Source: Anaerolineaceae bacterium UBA6086
GTDB taxonomy: Bacteria; Chloroflexota; Anaerolineae; Anaerolineales; Anaerolineaceae
DNA: 6,744 bases
Direction of reading: 5' to 3'
Assembly (NCBI GenBank): GCA_002436005.1
Contig: DIXG01000025.1
Coordinates: forward strand, 1 to 6,744
A program made the position numbers and the translations under genes. The first letter of the stretch is position 1, and the number at the start of each line of letters is the position of its first letter. Below, piece by piece: positions 5,831 through 6,744 of the stretch. The notes beneath the pieces are model-generated. The model was given only the letters and a program-made list of their open reading frames with translations. It ran no database searches and was not told where the DNA came from.

Positions 5831-6115
5831 ATGGCAGAACGTTATATTGGAACCGTAAAATGGTTCAGTGCCCCCAAGGGGTATGGTTTCATCGGTCGTG
5901 AGGATGGCGAAGAAGATGTCTTTGTGCACTTCTCTGCAATCCAAATGGAAGGCTACAAACGCCTTAAAGAAGGTCAGGCAGTGGAGTTCTCCATAGAAGA
6001 TGGTCCTAAGGGTTTACAGGCTGCAAACGTGATTCTCCACACAGCCGAAGAATCAGGAGAGGAAGTTCTCGAGGAAACACAAGAAGAGACAGGCGAAAGT
6101 TCCTTAGACATCTAA
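5831..6115 (+). CDS. Cold-shock domain protein with acidic C-terminal tail
   Basis: The 94-residue protein has a complete cold-shock domain (about 1-71): KWFSAPKGYGFI with the RNP1 motif KGYGFI (16-21), and VFVHFSAI with the RNP2 motif VFVHF (30-34). Such small cytoplasmic proteins bind single-stranded RNA or DNA, and many act as RNA chaperones. Most stand-alone family members are 65-70 residues; this one adds about 23 residues made of EESG, EEVL, EETQ, EETG and E (73-89), followed by SSLDI. Ten of the last 22 residues are acidic. The gene has its own near-consensus promoter, a structured leader and a strong terminator, so it is a single-gene transcript. Whether it is cold-induced cannot be told. 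The cold-shock domain assignment is firm; the tail's role is unknown. Confidence 0.95.
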   Translation: MAERYIGTVKWFSAPKGYGFIGREDGEEDVFVHFSAIQMEGYKRLKEGQAVEFSIEDGPKGLQAANVILHTAEESGEEVLEETQEETGESSLDI

Positions 6116-6146
6116 TTCAATATTTAAGATAAGCTTCATAAATTTG

Positions 6147-6174
6147 ATCGGGTCGCTCAGGCGACCCGATTTTT
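6147..6174 (+). terminator. Rho-independent terminator of the cold-shock gene
   Basis: ATCGGGTCGC (6147-6156) pairs perfectly with GCGACCCGAT (6161-6170) around a TCAG loop, and a run of five T (6170-6174) follows. It lies about 30 bp after the cold-shock stop codon. The T-run touches the stop codon of the convergent DUF218 gene (6174-6176). In the minus direction the stem follows that stop at once, but its trailing sequence is only weakly U-rich, so any termination of that gene would be less efficient. Confidence 0.9.
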
Positions 6175-6744
6175 CATTTAGGGATGAGAAACAGGTAATT
6201 GAAAAATTTTGCAATTTCAAGGATCACAAACTGCCAGCCCTCTTTACTGAGAAACCAGTCGGTAGACCGAAACCAGTGTCCTCCCACAGGGCGAACCAGA
6301 ACCGCCAGACCACTGCCGCTCAATTCCCGCCTGAAAATGAACCGGGTGCGAAAGCTGTGATATGGATCGGTCACCACCATCAGTCGTTTCCAACCATTTG
6401 CACTGGCGAGATCCATCACAGCCAGTGCTTCTTCATAGGTACTGTCTACCGGTAAGTCCGTGATATACACTGCTTCTCTCGGAAATCCCCCGTCAATTGC
6501 CTCAGCACGCAGGCGAGCATTCGAGGCGCGATCCGTATCTGTGATCACCAGGTTGGGAGCAATACCCCTCTCATGCATCTCAATCGCCAGTGCCAGGCGT
6601 TCACCCGCCCCCCCACTGAGCACCACGACTGCATCCACCGGTTCGATTGGATCAGCCACGATCAAAAATGCGCCAATCCCCACCAGGGAGATGTATAACA
6701 AAATCAGTAATCCCAAAATACTGGAAAATCCAATGATCAGGACT
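6174..6744 (-). CDS. DUF218 (SanA/ElyC/YdcF-type) membrane-anchored protein, 5' end outside window
   Basis: The frame stays open through the right edge of the window, adding VLIIGFSSI before the TTG at 6716. That TTG falls inside a continuous hydrophobic helix, so the real start probably lies outside. Counting from the TTG, a membrane helix (up to about residue 20) is followed by a DUF218 domain: DAVVVLSGG (28-36) with E39-R40, the DSTYEEA segment (91-97) that replaces the usual S.NT.EN motif, VTDPYHSFRTRF (115-126), and a W-rich C-terminal part (W148 to W161). The catalytic role of the family is not established; members such as SanA and ElyC of E. coli are linked to envelope integrity and wall or lipid-carrier metabolism. 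The topology suggests a short anchor with the domain outside the cytoplasm. The gene converges on the cold-shock gene. Confidence 0.85.
   Translation of the reverse strand, partial: VLIIGFSSILGLLILLYISLVGIGAFLIVADPIEPVDAVVVLSGGAGERLALAIEMHERGIAPNLVITDTDRASNARLRAEAIDGGFPREAVYITDLPVDSTYEEALAVMDLASANGWKRLMVVTDPYHSFRTRFIFRRELSGSGLAVLVRPVGGHWFRSTDWFLSKEGWQFVILEIAKFFNYLFLIPK

Noticed and set aside
5674..5901. 75-codon plus-strand frame overlapping the cold-shock gene start
   Set aside because: It crosses the cold-shock promoter, leader hairpin and ribosome site in another frame, so it cannot be expressed from that promoter, and its composition looks random.
1..6744. Mobile element, CRISPR, toxin-antitoxin or defence system
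   Set aside because: No transposase, integrase, repeat array, tRNA gene, or paired toxin-like small genes are visible, and base composition looks even across the window.

Overview
The window is an ordinary-looking bacterial chromosomal segment of about 50% GC with nine protein-coding genes and short intergenic gaps. No rRNA, tRNA, CRISPR array, insertion sequence or phage gene is visible. The protein sequences look like Chloroflexota (Anaerolineae-type) homologues. That placement is an inference from the general character of the proteins, not a demonstrated assignment.

Layout, left to right: (1) the 3' end of a nitroreductase-family gene (+), cut by the window edge; (2) a convergent minus-strand pair, alanine racemase (alr) followed by a PHP-domain phosphoesterase, joined by an ATGA stop/start overlap; (3) a divergent promoter region (about 2197-2367) serving alr on one side and tgt on the other; (4) a plus-strand operon tgt - uppP - lipoprotein, with gaps of 14 bp each; (5) a minus-strand gene for a small four-helix membrane protein; (6) a 224-bp divergent intergenic region leading to a cold-shock protein gene (+), followed by a strong intrinsic terminator; (7) a minus-strand DUF218 (SanA/ElyC/YdcF-type) envelope protein, cut at its 5' end by the window edge.

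Functional theme: alr makes D-alanine for peptidoglycan. UppP regenerates the undecaprenyl phosphate carrier used to export wall precursors. DUF218 proteins in other bacteria are tied to envelope biogenesis. Tgt (queuosine tRNA modification) is a housekeeping gene that probably leads the uppP operon.

The most interesting material is regulatory. Two minus-strand genes (alr and the small membrane protein) have a -10 box placed so that transcription should begin at, or one base before, the A of the ATG, which predicts leaderless mRNAs. The alr -35 box lies inside a perfect 8-bp inverted repeat that looks like an operator. The cold-shock gene has a consensus-like promoter whose predicted start is the first base of a perfect 8-bp stem-loop, and its protein ends in a regular EExx acidic tail. 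The PstS-like lipoprotein of the tgt-uppP operon has no transporter partner in view. I found no evidence of a new multi-gene defence or mobile system here.
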